Positions 1-11,388 are shown, counted from the first letter of the stretch. The stretch: DNA of 64,000 nucleotides from Ecdyonurus torrentis (GCA_949318235.1 OX439127.1:23853815-23917814), one strand, 5' to 3'. Numbers and translations: made by a program. Notes: a model not told the origin generated them from the sequence alone.

Positions 1-154
1 TGATATTTGGCATAATGTACTGTATTTTTAATATTTATACCCATTGCAAAAAAAAAAAATAAAAAATAAACACTATAAATTAAAACTAAATTACATTGTT
101 ATTATTTACTCTGCAGTTCTCTTGTAACAAACATAACTTCTATTATTCTTACAG

Positions 155-3100
155 GTCAACGCTGTGTAACAAAAATGGACCACCACTGCCCTTGGATAAA
201 CAATTGTGTTGGGCATCGCAACCATGGCCACTTCACTGCATTTTTATTCTTTGCTGTGTGTGGCTGTTTTCAAGCAGCAATTGCATTAGCGTGCTCTCTT
301 TATCATGCCCTCCATAGAGTAAGTTGTAGCCAAACCAGCAATGATGTTATTTAGAGGTTTGAGCTGACAAATTTACAAGATAGCTTTTTGGTGCTATCTT
401 ACAATATATAATAACATATTTGTCATTTGTCATATGTCAAAATATTTGTCATTTTGAGTTACAATACCCTGGAAGTTGTATAGACTAGAGGAGGCTAGAC
501 AAAATATAATGTATAATTAGGTGCATATCATCTCACTCAAGCAGGTAGTACCCTTTTGGCTTACGGGCCATGGTTTTTGACTATAAGTTTACAATTGATA
601 CGTGTCGTCACATTCAAAAACTAATTTCACGCGGTGTCACTAGCGTTCAATGCATAAAAGTTACATGAAGTAAGTTATAATAATTAGGAAAATACACAAA
701 TTAAAGACTAAATTCTTGCAACAACTTATTATTATGTATAAAAGTTGAAAACTTGTTATACTTAAAATTTATCATAAAATGCAAAATTTGCAAACCAAGA
801 AAAGAGAGGAAGATTTGTTGCCTCTCTTTGTTTTGCAACTATGGCATGTTAAAACTAGATTTTTGTACCTGCATTTTATTTTGTTGGTCGGACTATACCT
901 TTCAGATTATTTAATTGAGAACAATGAATATGTTACATATTTTGTATTACTTTATTTCTATAACTACTTAAACATAAGTTGTGTTTTAAAAATTTCGCTC
1001 TACTTGTGTATTCATAATATTTCACAAATACCTTTTTTTATGTTTTAGATAACATACTTGTACTATGGAGATGGTACTGAACCCATTATAACCCTGACTT
1101 TGACAGGGCTAGTGGCTTGTGTCTTTTGCCTTGGACTTGCTATCGGAGTGGTGCTTGCAGTAGGCATGCTGCTTTATTTTCAGGTATTTGTTTAATGCTG
1201 TAATTACTTGGATAAAATAATAATAGTGGTGGTTGTTTTTATGGTCATCAAAGCAGCAAGTAATCCACTTGCAATGTAATGCTCCATTAAAATTTATTTT
1301 AGGAAAAGATCTGATGTTTGCTTGTATTTTTTAATTTAATATTTCTATTATTTGATAATCTCCAAATGTGTTTGAATGTAAAGCAATGACAAATAAGTGA
1401 CATTACATTAATAGATATACTTGTAAAGCCTTTTTATTCTATAATTTAGCTTCCAGTAACAGTATTTAGCAACACCTCTTTATTATTCGCTTATTTTTAT
1501 TATTTTAGTTCCCAGTAATGTATGGTAATATTATTTTACATACTTCATTTATTTTTACAGCTTCGTGCTATCTGGAGGAACCAAACTGCTATTGAAGACT
1601 GGATTGTTGAAAAGGCTAAATATAGAAGACTTCATTGTGAGGCAGAAGAGGGTCCATTTGTATTTCCTTATAACTTAGGGCGTTGGGAAAATATGAAACA
1701 AGTTATAAATTTAACTTGTGAGCCTGTGGGTGATGGTACCGAGTGGCCTGTAGCAGAAGGCTGTGATCAGTTTACACTCACTGTAAGTTGTAAATAACAG
1801 CAAGCTCAAGCACAAAATTACAAATAACAATATAAAAATATATTTATTCATTTCTTTCATCCTACAATCACAATACACAACATGTTATGTTTTGTTATAG
1901 TCATAAGTTGTAGTTTTATATATATGTTAGCATCAAAACCCGAAATTGACCCAAAGTAGGTATTTTTGCTCATTTCGGCTTTTGGTTTGTTGCTTTTGAC
2001 CAAAACCCGGAAGGCCAGTTTATTTCGGCTTTGGGTCACGAAATTTTGATCAATACTAGTTTTGAGCATTTCGCAAAAAGCAAAACCTGGTGTAAACATT
2101 TATATCTAGTTTTGGTCTTTGAATTTTGACCAGAACTAGTTGTGGTCAAAATAGAAAATCAAAAGCCGGAAAATGAACATTCCTATAATATATATATTAT
2201 ATGTTTAATAAATTACATGGAGAAAAAATAGTTATATTTTCTTTGTCTTGTAGAGAGAACAACTAATGCAGAAGGAGGAAAAACGACAGCGAGCTAGGAA
2301 ATATGAAATAATGCGTAATTATTCAGGTGCCTGGCTACCATTAGTACATGGTATAAAAACCTTACTTTGTCCACCCTGCTCCGATGAACCTAGAATTAAA
2401 CTCCGCGAGGGTGATGTGGTGACTGTAACGAGATGGAAAAAGTAAGCTTATATGATATACCTATATTCCTTTTATAGTAGAGGCTAATGATATACTTATA
2501 TTCCTTTTATAGTAGAGGCTATTAGTATAGGGTGTAGTTTTATTAATTTTAGTATATTATTTAGTTTTATAAATAATTAGGAAAGGTTAAAACCATTTCA
2601 GCTTAAATATGTAATCAAGAAAAGGATAGGAGAAACCAACAAGCGCCTTACCACGATGAGGTCCATAGCTTTGTGAAATTCTTGATGGCACAGGACACAG
2701 GTGGCACAAAAAATTTAATTTAACTTGTAAATATCTGTGTAACCTGTGCCATCAAGAATTTCATCACACTACGGACCTTATCGTGGTAAGGTGCTTGTTT
2801 CTCTTATCCTTTTCTTGATTACATATTTAGTTTTATAGTTTATTATTATTATTGTTACTATTATTTTAATAAATATGTATGTTGTTTCTTTAAGTCTTAA
2901 TTATATCCATACATAATTATGCTCATTTTGGTACACAGTAAACATAATTTATAATAAATGATCAACAAAATTGTAAATTTGAAAGAATATGATAGGAAAA
3001 ACCAGCAAGAGCCTTATCATATTGAAGACAGTCCCATAGCTTGGTGAAAATCTTGTTAGCACAAACATTAAAAAAAAAAAACTAACACATTGGATAGCTT

Positions 3101-3522
3101 TTGGCACTAAACTCCAAGAGAAATAGAGTTTGTTTTGTCTTCATCAGTCCTTACAGACTCTGAGAGGAACTATAAATGATAGTGCTGAAAAGTATCCAAT
3201 GTGTTAGTTGCTCCTATCCTTTTCTTTCAACTTTATTATACCTAACTGCGATGGCTTATTTCCCTGAACATCTCAAACAACACTGTAAAGCATAATAAAA
3301 AATAACTATTATAGACCAATTATATTGGAACTCAAAATTATGAGACTTATCTTAATGTTATTTTGCAGGCATTGGCTATTTGGAGAATTGGCAGCACTGA
3401 GTGAGAATGGTGATGATGGCTGGAGAGTACGAGGCTGGTTCCCTCGTAAAATAGCTGTAGACCTGCTTGACAGTGACATTAGACCTGTGATGCTCTCTCA
3501 TGAAGAACGTAAGAAGCAATAA
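155..3522 (+). CDS. ZDHHC6: Palmitoyltransferase ZDHHC6, 3' part of gene (five exons)
   Basis: S-acyltransferase of the DHHC family, known in animals as an ER membrane enzyme that palmitoylates ER proteins. The exons I read are 155-318, 1049-1183, 1561-1782, 2254-2441 and 3369-3522. All have AG/GT borders and the frame is continuous to the TAA at 3520. The first exon enters with two bases of a split codon, so the start and the upstream part of the cysteine-rich domain lie outside the window. The catalytic motif DHHCPW, followed by NNCVGHRNH, is in the first exon. The second exon encodes a hydrophobic membrane segment. The last two exons encode the C-terminal SH3-like domain ([13 protein letters not shown], then [13 protein letters not shown]) that distinguishes ZDHHC6 from other DHHC enzymes. 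The protein ends EERKKQ, a lysine-rich tail resembling the ER-retrieval tail of the family but not a canonical KKXX. Two hairpin elements lie in the last intron. Confidence 0.93.
1931..2052. repeat. Imperfect inverted repeat in ZDHHC6 intron
   Basis: A stretch reading CATCAAAACCCGAAATTGAC is echoed in inverse orientation near 2026-2052 (TTTGGGTCACGAAATTTTGA). The segment up to about 2180 keeps repeating TTTTGACC and TTCGGCTTT modules. It looks like a decayed hairpin element, but the arms are short and the boundaries uncertain. Confidence 0.4.
2604..2829. repeat. Hairpin MITE-like element, family B
   Basis: An inverted repeat with ends TAAATATGTAATCAAGAAAA and its complement. The arms continue through GGATAGGAGAAACCAACAAG, CACGATGAGGTCC and the CAAGAATTTC segment, with about 60 bases of loop. 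Related sequences sharing GGATAGGAGAAA...GCAAG...CTTACCA occur at 2976, 13446, 21228 and 43158. No coding capacity is visible, so it is best read as a non-autonomous DNA element in the last ZDHHC6 intron. Confidence 0.75.
2976..3262. repeat. Hairpin element, family B, second copy in the same intron
   Basis: This begins TTGAAAGAATATGATAGGAA and its right arm ends CCTATCCTTTTCTTTCAA at about 3230. The tail AACTGCGATGGCTTATTT follows; a similar tail (TTAACCGCGATGGTTTTTT) recurs at 14632, 18406 and 22990. The inner part includes CTGTGCTAGCAAGATTTTCA-like sequence shared with the 13446 and 21228 copies. It lies about 100 bases upstream of the last ZDHHC6 exon. Confidence 0.7.
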
Positions 3523-5065
3523 AGCTATTGCCTTATTATTGTATTGCCATCACTTAATGTTTATAAATTCATAGATAATGCATGAATGACATCATAAAAG
3601 TCATCTCCCAAATTAGTATTTTGTGTGCTTAATCGGCAAACCTAAGATTCACTTATGCATTTTTTTTTCTCTTTTTTTTTAAATTTTTTTTTATTTGTAT
3701 TGCAATGTCTGATTTTGTGTACCCAGCAAGAGCTCATTTGTTGTTTTAACTTTTTATCTAGATTTATATTTTTAATTCCAAAATTTTGTGATTACATGCC
3801 ACATGTACTCAAATTAAATTAGTATAGGATGACCTAAACGGTACAATTTTTTAAAATTATTTTATCAGAAGCTATTTTTATTGACTGTGTACTTTATACA
3901 ATTTGTCATTAATTTACATCGCATTTTTAAAACATATTATTACTAGTATTTTTTTAATTAATTTATTTATTTTTTATTACAAAATATTTTTAATCTATTT
4001 AAATTATAAGTTAAAAATATTTTATTAAAGATGATCATATTTTATTCCACACATATTTGTAAAAGAGGTAGCACATGAAACATACTTAAAAATTTCTTTC
4101 TAAATTAATCCACAGTATAGTTAATTTATACATGATTTATTACAGATTTTTATATTATGGTGATTAGAATTCAAACATTATGTCATTATTTTCTTACTCT
4201 TGTCTTGTGGTGTTTTGAAACTAAAGATTTGCATATATAGACTAGTCTTTGCTCTACACAAAGTTGGGACATTTATAATGTATTGTATAGTGAACTGTTA
4301 AGTTGTGTACAGTATGCTACCTTTTTATAATATTTTGCCAAAAATAATTAGGATTAAATATGTTAAAATGCATTTTTTTTAAATGCAAATTTTAATTAAG
4401 CTTAATATTCAGGGTCACTTTTAAGATAGTGTAATGCCTCACTTTTGAGGTCTTGCAGAGGAGCTTTGTGCTTGAAAGCTTGGGAAGCTCACGCATAGAG
4501 GTTGCACATAGCCTCATAGAGCCTAAATGCAGTTTTATAATATTTTACTGATTATATACATACTTGATAAATCATCACAATTAAAAATAAAAATTAATAT
4601 ATAATATGTACAAAATTAAAATATAATAAAAATCTACCATTCCAAAATTTGTACCATATTTCCAATTCTTACATGTGGGGAACAAAAAATCAAATGGTAG
4701 ATTTTTATTTAATTGAGGGCTTCGCATTACAGAATTTGTGTACTGTTGCAAACTCAGTCATCAAATTAAGTTTTACTTGATGCTGTACTTACGGCAAAAA
4801 CAAATGTGCTCACTATATGTTTACGACAATGAAATTAATTGTTTAGTGCCAAGTCGTCAATTCTATACTAGCACACATAATATAAGTGTATAATTAAGTT
4901 TTACCTGTTAAGTAGTTGTATTTGTGTTGTTGAATAGTGACTGTACTCTTATGTAAATCTTTATTATTATTATCCTATTATTTATTTTTATTATTATTTT
5001 TGTGTTTTGTTATTCTAAGATTTTTTTTTTTTTTTTAAACGTTAAGAAAAATTGTCTATGTTATT
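3523..5065. other. ZDHHC6 3' flank, AT-rich, no gene seen
   Basis: No coding region is supported. The 3' UTR of ZDHHC6 must begin here, but I cannot pick its polyadenylation site. A small hairpin element bounded by AAAAATCTACCATT and AATGGTAGATTTTT occupies about 4629-4708. Confidence 0.5.
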
Positions 5066-5221
5066 ATAATTGATAATTATAATATTTGATAGAAAAACAC
5101 ATAGATAGAGAGTAGGAAAAATTGGTGAATGGGAGATAATATGAGCTTACACTATCTCCCATTCCTCAATTTTTCCTAATCTATCTATGTTTTTTCTATC
5201 AAATATTTTAATTATCAATTA
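5066..5221. repeat. Hairpin MITE-like element, family A
   Basis: The arms run from TTGATAATTATAATATTTGA through GATAGAAAAACACATAGATA, a GGAAAAATTGGTGAATGGGA segment, and back. The loop is short. The same arms reappear at 14690-15010, in degraded form at 14128-14336, and as half elements at 23734 and 25187. Confidence 0.8.
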
Positions 5222-5974
5222 GATTTTTTAAATGTATTTTTAAGCATGATGTATTATTTTAGTTACAGTATTGCGTGTGTCGTTTTTCTGCTATATGGTC
5301 CATTGTCAACTTTAATTTGAAAAAAAAAAAAAAAAAAAAAGTCTCCGAATTTTGAAATTTTCTATGTCAGGTCATTTGTAGCAATATATAGGTATATATA
5401 TATACATAAACACCCCCCCCCCCCCCCATTCATTTACAAGTTACAAAAAACTAGCATCACCATCATTATGCCTCAAAACAAACATATAAAATGACATCTT
5501 GGTCAGCTTATCAAGTCTGCCGGATAGAAACGTTGCTGTAGAGTTTTTTTGTGATGCGACCCTGAATCTTACCTGTTCTTTTCATAGACCTCATAGTCAC
5601 ATGGCAAAAAAAAAACATTCTACCACGACGTCTCTATTCGGAAGAACTGTTAATTCTCAAAGATAAAGAAAAAAAAAAAAAAAAGAAAAAAAAAGTGGGG
5701 GGGTCAAATGAAAATTTTTTACCCTGTTCCTGAAGCAGAATGGATCATATCTCTAAATCAAATGGGGCAGTATGACCAAGAAGGATATTAAATGATGTGT
5801 TTGTTGAAAGCATTAAAACTATAAAGCTACTAGTTGTTGATCAATAAACTCAACAGTTTAGATTTAAACATTCCAAAAAAAAATACAAGCATTTTTATTG
5901 TTACTGGTAAACAATACTGGCATACATATTATGTAATATATGAATGATAAAACAAAAACTTTCCTAATGAAATG
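5222..5974. other. Low-complexity spacer with family D remnant
   Basis: It contains poly(A) at 5321-5340, a run of 15 C at about 5413-5427 and poly(A) near 5670. The segment around 5341-5400 (TCAGGTCATTTGTAGCAA, then a short TA repeat) resembles the middle of the family D hairpin at 15279. No gene was seen. Confidence 0.45.
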
Positions 5975-6288
5975 TTTTCATCTTACCTTCTGTAAAGACA
6001 CTGCTGGGCTTTACACTCGCTGTTGTCAATATACTGAAGTAACACTAATAAATTAATCATCACTTTGTACATAAAATTAAAAAACACTCGAATCACTTTT
6101 TTTTTTAATTGCATAGTTACGTTAGTCTCACAAAATGTTACACGTTTTCGAAGACTTTATACCAGATTTGAAAAAAGTTATCAATAATAATGTAGTATTA
6201 TACTCCATACCTGGTGCTTGTAAAAAGGAATACATAGGTGAAACAAGTCACCCCTTACATATCAGGGTGAATGAGCACAGGCAATATA

Positions 6289-6290
<2 letters not shown>
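5975..6290 (+). pseudogene. Old Penelope-like element, left fragment (pLTR rc plus GIY-YIG)
   Basis: The first 170 bases are the reverse complement of a Penelope pseudo-LTR, containing CTTACCTTCTGT and CGTTTTCGAAGAC. They are joined directly to a forward coding piece at about 6150-6285 that reads YSIPGACKKEYIGETSHPLH and IRVNEHRQ. This is the start of a GIY-YIG endonuclease domain, clearly diverged from the intact copy at 8128. Translation then runs into a TA microsatellite. The matching C-terminal piece is found at 10735, so the old element was split by (TA)n and by the younger insertion. Confidence 0.8.

Positions 6291-6292
<2 letters not shown>

Positions 6293-6359
<67 letters not shown>
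6293..6359. repeat. (TA)n microsatellite
   Basis: About 33 TA units lie between the old PLE fragment and the young PLE pair. Together with the tract at 10594 it brackets the young insertion. Confidence 0.95.
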
Positions 6360-6362
<3 letters not shown>

Positions 6363-6393
6363 TGAAAATTTGAATATCGAGCGAGGTGACATG

Positions 6394-8116
6394 ATGATAA
6401 AAATTTCATTTTTGTCTTACCTTCTGTAAAACAACTGGGCTTTCACTCGCTGCTTAATTTGATGATAAAAATAACACACAACACCAAAACTTGTCACTAT
6501 ATAAATTAATAAAATACTCAATTCACAGTTTTTAAAAATCTATATACATAGCTATGTTATATTCACACACAATTGTAACGTTTTCGAGGGCGTATATAAA
6601 ACTATATACTTGTCTGCCTCTCTTCATCAGCTTACTGACTCTTGCTCACGAGGCGAGCCGACCTCCGCAATGGGGGGTGTGGCTCGTTCTCGTCAGGTGG
6701 TTTATTATTATTTACATTTTCACCTGTACGGTCACGTGGTACACTTTTCTTAAAAGAATCTATGAGTGGAATCCAAATAGGTGGTAATTCAAAACTGGGC
6801 TGACTGATTGTTTCATTTTTTCTTCTTGCCATTTCTATTGATTCTAATATTTTTCTTTTTTTATAGTGACTCTCTCTTCCTATTACTTTTGTTTTTTCCC
6901 ATAGAATTTGATGATTACTTTCCAGCGCATGATCTACTAGTTTTGAATATCCTGTATCTCTTTTTTCTATTTTTTGCCTGTGTTCATTCACCCTGATCTC
7001 TAATGGTCGACCTGTTTCTCCGATATATTCTTTCTCACAAACACAGGGAATAGAATATACTACATCTTTATTCATATTTTTCTTCATGTCTGGTTTTGTA
7101 CGTGCTAAACTTGATTTTAATGTTTCTTTTGAAGAACAAACAATACGAAGATTGACTCCTTTACCTATACGTTGTATTTTTTCACTCAAACCTTGTATAT
7201 AGGGGATGCAGATAGTTGCGTCTGGTTTCTTTTCTTCTGTTTTGTTTTTTTCTGTGCGGTTTTTATTTTTTATTTTAGCAACAACATGTAATGGATAGTC
7301 ATTTTCTCTTAAAATCTCTTCTATTTTATTAATTTCTTCATTTCTTACGTTGTTATCATTGCAGTGCGTTTTTGCCCTATGTAACAATGTAGCTGCTATA
7401 CCTGTTTTTGTTGAGTGTGGATGATTTGAGTTAAAATTCAGATATCTTCCACTGTCTGTCACTTTTCTATAGACTGAAGTTGTAATTTTGTTTTCTTTAG
7501 ATCTTTTTACACGTACATCTAGGAACGGCAATTCACCTTCTTTTTCATACTCAATCGTGAATTTTATTGTCTCTGCCTGATTATTCATATGTTCTAAGAA
7601 CGATTCAACTGGGGACTCATTTTGTGGCCATACTATGAAAGTATCGTCCACGTATCTTTTATATACCACTGGCTTTGGTGTATAACATTTTATCGCGTTA
7701 TTTTCCAGTTTTTCAAGGTATATATCACTGAGAGCTGGTGATAATGGACAACCCATAGCTAAACCATTCTTCTGTTTATAAAAAGATCTATTGAATTCAA
7801 AGTATGTGTTTTTAATACATAACGATATTAAATTCATAATAGTTGCAACACTATGTTGTGTTCTATTTTTTAATGTTTTGTCAACTTCAAGTTTTTCTCT
7901 GGTAGCTAACAAGGCTTCATCTACTGGTACATTAGTAAATAGGCTTGTTACATCAAAACTAACCATAATATGCTTTTCTTCAATATTTCTTCCTTGAATT
8001 TCTTTAACAAAACAACTTGAATTTTTTATAAATGATGTACTACTTCCTAACAATGGATTAATAATTTTTACTAAATATTTCGCTAGCACGTGACTAGGCG
8101 AACCAATACTGCTAAC
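6394..8116 (-). mobile_element. Young Penelope-like element, inverted 5'-truncated partner copy
   Basis: This 1723-bp arm is the reverse complement of 8647-10369. I compared several stretches base by base and found no difference, and the encoded proteins agree over the full shared length. It carries an open frame on the minus strand (8089 to 6632, 485 codons) holding the RT core with the YVDD box, the linker and the GIY-YIG domain. It lacks the N-terminal third of the ORF, so it is a 5'-truncated copy joined head to head to the longer one. Inverted partner copies are a known arrangement in Penelope elements. It encodes no start in a natural context and is probably not expressed as a protein. 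Confidence 0.9.
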
Positions 8117-8127
8117 TGTCTGATGTT

Positions 8128-10131
8128 GTGATGACCTTGCATCAAAAGAGTGTGCTTGAAAAAGGATTGAACTATGCTGTTACTCCAAGTCAAGTTCCAA
8201 CGTTAGAAATTATCAGAAATATTGAGGTAGGCGCTGTATATTTAGGACCAGAGAAAGCAGAAGAATTTAGAGTTAAAATAAAACAAGCAATAGAAAAACA
8301 TAAACAAACAAAAAGTAATCTTACAGATGAAGAAAATGAGGCGTTACAACAACTTAAGTCAAATAAATCCATAATAATAAGAAAAGCAGATAAAGGTAAT
8401 GTGACGGTGGTTATGAACAAAGAAGAATATAATAAAAAGTTAAAAGAATTAGTAGACAGCTCTGATTATCAAATTTTAAATTCAAACCCTACTGGAAATT
8501 TAGAGAGAAATGTAAATTCTGCATTATGTAAGCTAAAAGAAATGAAAAAAGTAACACGTCTTCAATTAGCTCCACGTCATTGCAAACCACCACATATTTA
8601 TGGTCTACCAAAGATACATAAAAAAGAAGTACCGCTTAGACCTATTGTTAGCAGTATTGGTTCGCCTAGTCACGTGCTAGCGAAATATTTAGTAAAAATT
8701 ATTAATCCATTGTTAGGAAGTAGTACATCATTTATAAAAAATTCAAGTTGTTTTGTTAAAGAAATTCAAGGAAGAAATATTGAAGAAAAGCATATTATGG
8801 TTAGTTTTGATGTAACAAGCCTATTTACTAATGTACCAGTAGATGAAGCCTTGTTAGCTACCAGAGAAAAACTTGAAGTTGACAAAACATTAAAAAATAG
8901 AACACAACATAGTGTTGCAACTATTATGAATTTAATATCGTTATGTATTAAAAACACATACTTTGAATTCAATAGATCTTTTTATAAACAGAAGAATGGT
9001 TTAGCTATGGGTTGTCCATTATCACCAGCTCTCAGTGATATATACCTTGAAAAACTGGAAAATAACGCGATAAAATGTTATACACCAAAGCCAGTGGTAT
9101 ATAAAAGATACGTGGACGATACTTTCATAGTATGGCCACAAAATGAGTCCCCAGTTGAATCGTTCTTAGAACATATGAATAATCAGGCAGAGACAATAAA
9201 ATTCACGATTGAGTATGAAAAAGAAGGTGAATTGCCGTTCCTAGATGTACGTGTAAAAAGATCTAAAGAAAACAAAATTACAACTTCAGTCTATAGAAAA
9301 GTGACAGACAGTGGAAGATATCTGAATTTTAACTCAAATCATCCACACTCAACAAAAACAGGTATAGCAGCTACATTGTTACATAGGGCAAAAACGCACT
9401 GCAATGATAACAACGTAAGAAATGAAGAAATTAATAAAATAGAAGAGATTTTAAGAGAAAATGACTATCCATTACATGTTGTTGCTAAAATAAAAAATAA
9501 AAACCGCACAGAAAAAAACAAAACAGAAGAAAAGAAACCAGACGCAACTATCTGCATCCCCTATATACAAGGTTTGAGTGAAAAAATACAACGTATAGGT
9601 AAAGGAGTCAATCTTCGTATTGTTTGTTCTTCAAAAGAAACATTAAAATCAAGTTTAGCACGTACAAAACCAGACATGAAGAAAAATATGAATAAAGATG
9701 TAGTATATTCTATTCCCTGTGTTTGTGAGAAAGAATATATCGGAGAAACAGGTCGACCATTAGAGATCAGGGTGAATGAACACAGGCAAAAAATAGAAAA
9801 AAGAGATACAGGATATTCAAAACTAGTAGATCATGCGCTGGAAAGTAATCATCAAATTCTATGGGAAAAAACAAAAGTAATAGGAAGAGAGAGTCACTAT
9901 AAAAAAAGAAAAATATTAGAATCAATAGAAATGGCAAGAAGAAAAAATGAAACAATCAGTCAGCCCAGTTTTGAATTACCACCTATTTGGATTCCACTCA
10001 TAGATTCTTTTAAGAAAAGTGTACCACGTGACCGTACAGGTGAAAATGTAAATAATAATAAACCACCTGACGAGAACGAGCCACACCCCCCATTGCGGAG
10101 GTCGGCTCGCCTCGTGAGCAAGAGTCAGTAA
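8128..10131 (+). CDS. Penelope-like reverse transcriptase with GIY-YIG endonuclease
   Basis: This 667-codon ORF is uninterrupted. The nominal start is GTG at 8128, with ATG at 8131; the frame stays open upstream to a TAA at 8113, just across the inverted-repeat junction. The true N-terminus has therefore been lost, and either start is a by-product of truncation. Visible blocks are PPHIYGLPKIHK at about residue 154, SFDVTSLFTNVP near 226, GLAMGCPLSPALSDIYLE near 291, the catalytic YVDD at 328-331, and a GIY-YIG nuclease from about 524 (VVYSIPCVCEKEYIGETGR, then IRVNEHRQ). The C-terminus is basic (RRSARLVSKSQ). The family copies its RNA by target-primed reverse transcription, using the GIY-YIG nuclease to nick DNA. 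Intactness and the matching inverted copy point to recent activity. Confidence 0.93.
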   Translation: MMTLHQKSVLEKGLNYAVTPSQVPTLEIIRNIEVGAVYLGPEKAEEFRVKIKQAIEKHKQTKSNLTDEENEALQQLKSNKSIIIRKADKGNVTVVMNKEEYNKKLKELVDSSDYQILNSNPTGNLERNVNSALCKLKEMKKVTRLQLAPRHCKPPHIYGLPKIHKKEVPLRPIVSSIGSPSHVLAKYLVKIINPLLGSSTSFIKNSSCFVKEIQGRNIEEKHIMVSFDVTSLFTNVPVDEALLATREKLEVDKTLKNRTQHSVATIMNLISLCIKNTYFEFNRSFYKQKNGLAMGCPLSPALSDIYLEKLENNAIKCYTPKPVVYKRYVDDTFIVWPQNESPVESFLEHMNNQAETIKFTIEYEKEGELPFLDVRVKRSKENKITTSVYRKVTDSGRYLNFNSNHPHSTKTGIAATLLHRAKTHCNDNNVRNEEINKIEEILRENDYPLHVVAKIKNKNRTEKNKTEEKKPDATICIPYIQGLSEKIQRIGKGVNLRIVCSSKETLKSSLARTKPDMKKNMNKDVVYSIPCVCEKEYIGETGRPLEIRVNEHRQKIEKRDTGYSKLVDHALESNHQILWEKTKVIGRESHYKKRKILESIEMARRKNETISQPSFELPPIWIPLIDSFKKSVPRDRTGENVNNNKPPDENEPHPPLRRSARLVSKSQ

Positions 10132-10200
10132 GCTGATGAAGAGAGGCAGACAAGTATATAGTTTTATATACGCCCTCGAAAACGTTACAATTGTGTGTGA
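10120..10200 (+). ncRNA. Possible hammerhead ribozyme in the PLE pLTR region
   Basis: The conserved core boxes CTGATGA (10133-10139) and GAAA (10178-10181) flank a good stem II. GAG 10141-10143 pairs with CTC 10175-10177, GGC 10145-10147 with GCC 10172-10174, and a seven-pair hairpin at 10154-10160/10165-10171 closes on a four-base loop. GAAA leads into the self-complementary AACGTT (10181-10186), which could be a minimal stem III with TTA as the cleavage triplet. Hammerhead motifs with tiny stem III are known from Penelope elements. Stem I is not convincing: only one pair forms next to the core. The reverse complement occurs in the partner arm at about 6563-6643. Confidence 0.4.
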
Positions 10201-10380
10201 ATATAACATAGCTATGTATATAGATTTTTAAAAACTGTGAATTGAGTATTTTATTAATTTATATAGTGACAAGTTTTGGTGTTGTGTGTTATTTTTATCA
10301 TCAAATTAAGCAGCGAGTGAAAGCCCAGTTGTTTTACAGAAGGTAAGACAAAAATGAAATTTTTATCATATATATATATG

Positions 10381-10697
<317 letters not shown>

Positions 10698-10734
10698 TAC
10701 TTATATAGGATATATATATTCTAAACATTTAAAC

Positions 10735-11300
10735 CGCACAGTAGATAATAATCACCAAATTCAATGGGAAGAGTCTAAAATTATAGGAAGAAAAACTCAT
10801 TATAAAGAGATTTTTTTAGAAGCAACAGAAATGGCAAGAAGGCATAAGATGAAACAATTATCAGTCGACCAATTTTTGAATTACCGCAAATTTGGATCCC
10901 TCTTTTAAAAACATTTGATAAGAAAGTACAATGTAATAGTAATAAAAATAAAGTCAATGCTTTGCTTGCACCTGAGGAGGTAGGTGCCCGGTGGGTGCCC
11001 CCCCCCCCCCCCTCTTAGGTGGTCAATGCGTTGAACAGTGGCGCATAGGAGTTGGTGTGTTCCGAAGAAGAAGAGGAACAATTCTATCAAATTTTGATAT
11101 AATTATAATCTTCGAAAATGTTAAACATTTTATGAGAATAACATAGCTATATTATGTAATTTAAAAACAACAACTGTGAATTGAGTGTTTTATTAATTTT
11201 ATGTACAAAAACATAATTATTTTATTAGTGTTCATTATTATTCAAGATAATGCCAACAGTGAGTGTAAACCCCAGTGTCTTCACAGAAGGTAAGACAAAA
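10735..11300 (+). pseudogene. Old Penelope-like element, right fragment (C-terminus and pLTR)
   Basis: Translation of 10740-10910 gives DNNHQIQWEESKIIGRKTHY followed by EATEMARR, which lines up with the C-terminal part of the intact ORF but with many changes and a frameshift. A C run lies at about 10998-11012. The pLTR tail follows, with TTCGAAAATGTTAAACATTT, a CTGTGAATTGAGTGTTTTAT block shared with the young copy, and ACAGAAGGTAAG at about 11284. It continues the fragment at 5975-6290; about 19 codons are missing at the break. Confidence 0.78.
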
Positions 11301-11388
11301 GTATTTCATCAAGAAAGTTTTTTATCATCATACAACCTTGCTAGTAATTCAACATTATTTGAAACATATTATATATATATCGATGTCT

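Larger units (their letters stand above)
8117..10369 (+). mobile_element. Young Penelope-like element, longer copy
   Basis: The unique part, 8117-8646 (530 bp), forms the loop between the two inverted arms; 8647-10369 is the arm itself. Downstream of the ORF the sequence contains a hammerhead-like fold (10133-10187). It ends in a pseudo-LTR-like tail with ACAGAAGGTAAG at about 10336, just before a short TA tract. The 5' boundary at 8117 falls inside the coding frame, so this copy is also 5'-truncated, only less so than its partner. Confidence 0.88.

Noticed and set aside
6135..6365. 76-codon ORF ending in a long IYIY repeat
   Set aside because: The first part is a decayed GIY-YIG fragment and the rest is translated (TA)n, so it is reported as a pseudogene fragment rather than a gene.
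8128..8133. GTG at 8128 or ATG at 8131 as the genuine PLE start codon
   Set aside because: The frame remains open upstream to the inverted-repeat junction, and the N-terminal region looks truncated compared with Penelope ORFs, so neither is likely to be the ancestral start.
6554..9972. Several 60-77 codon frames mirrored on both strands across the PLE pair
   Set aside because: They are antisense shadows of the RT/GIY-YIG ORF and occur twice only because the arms are inverted copies.
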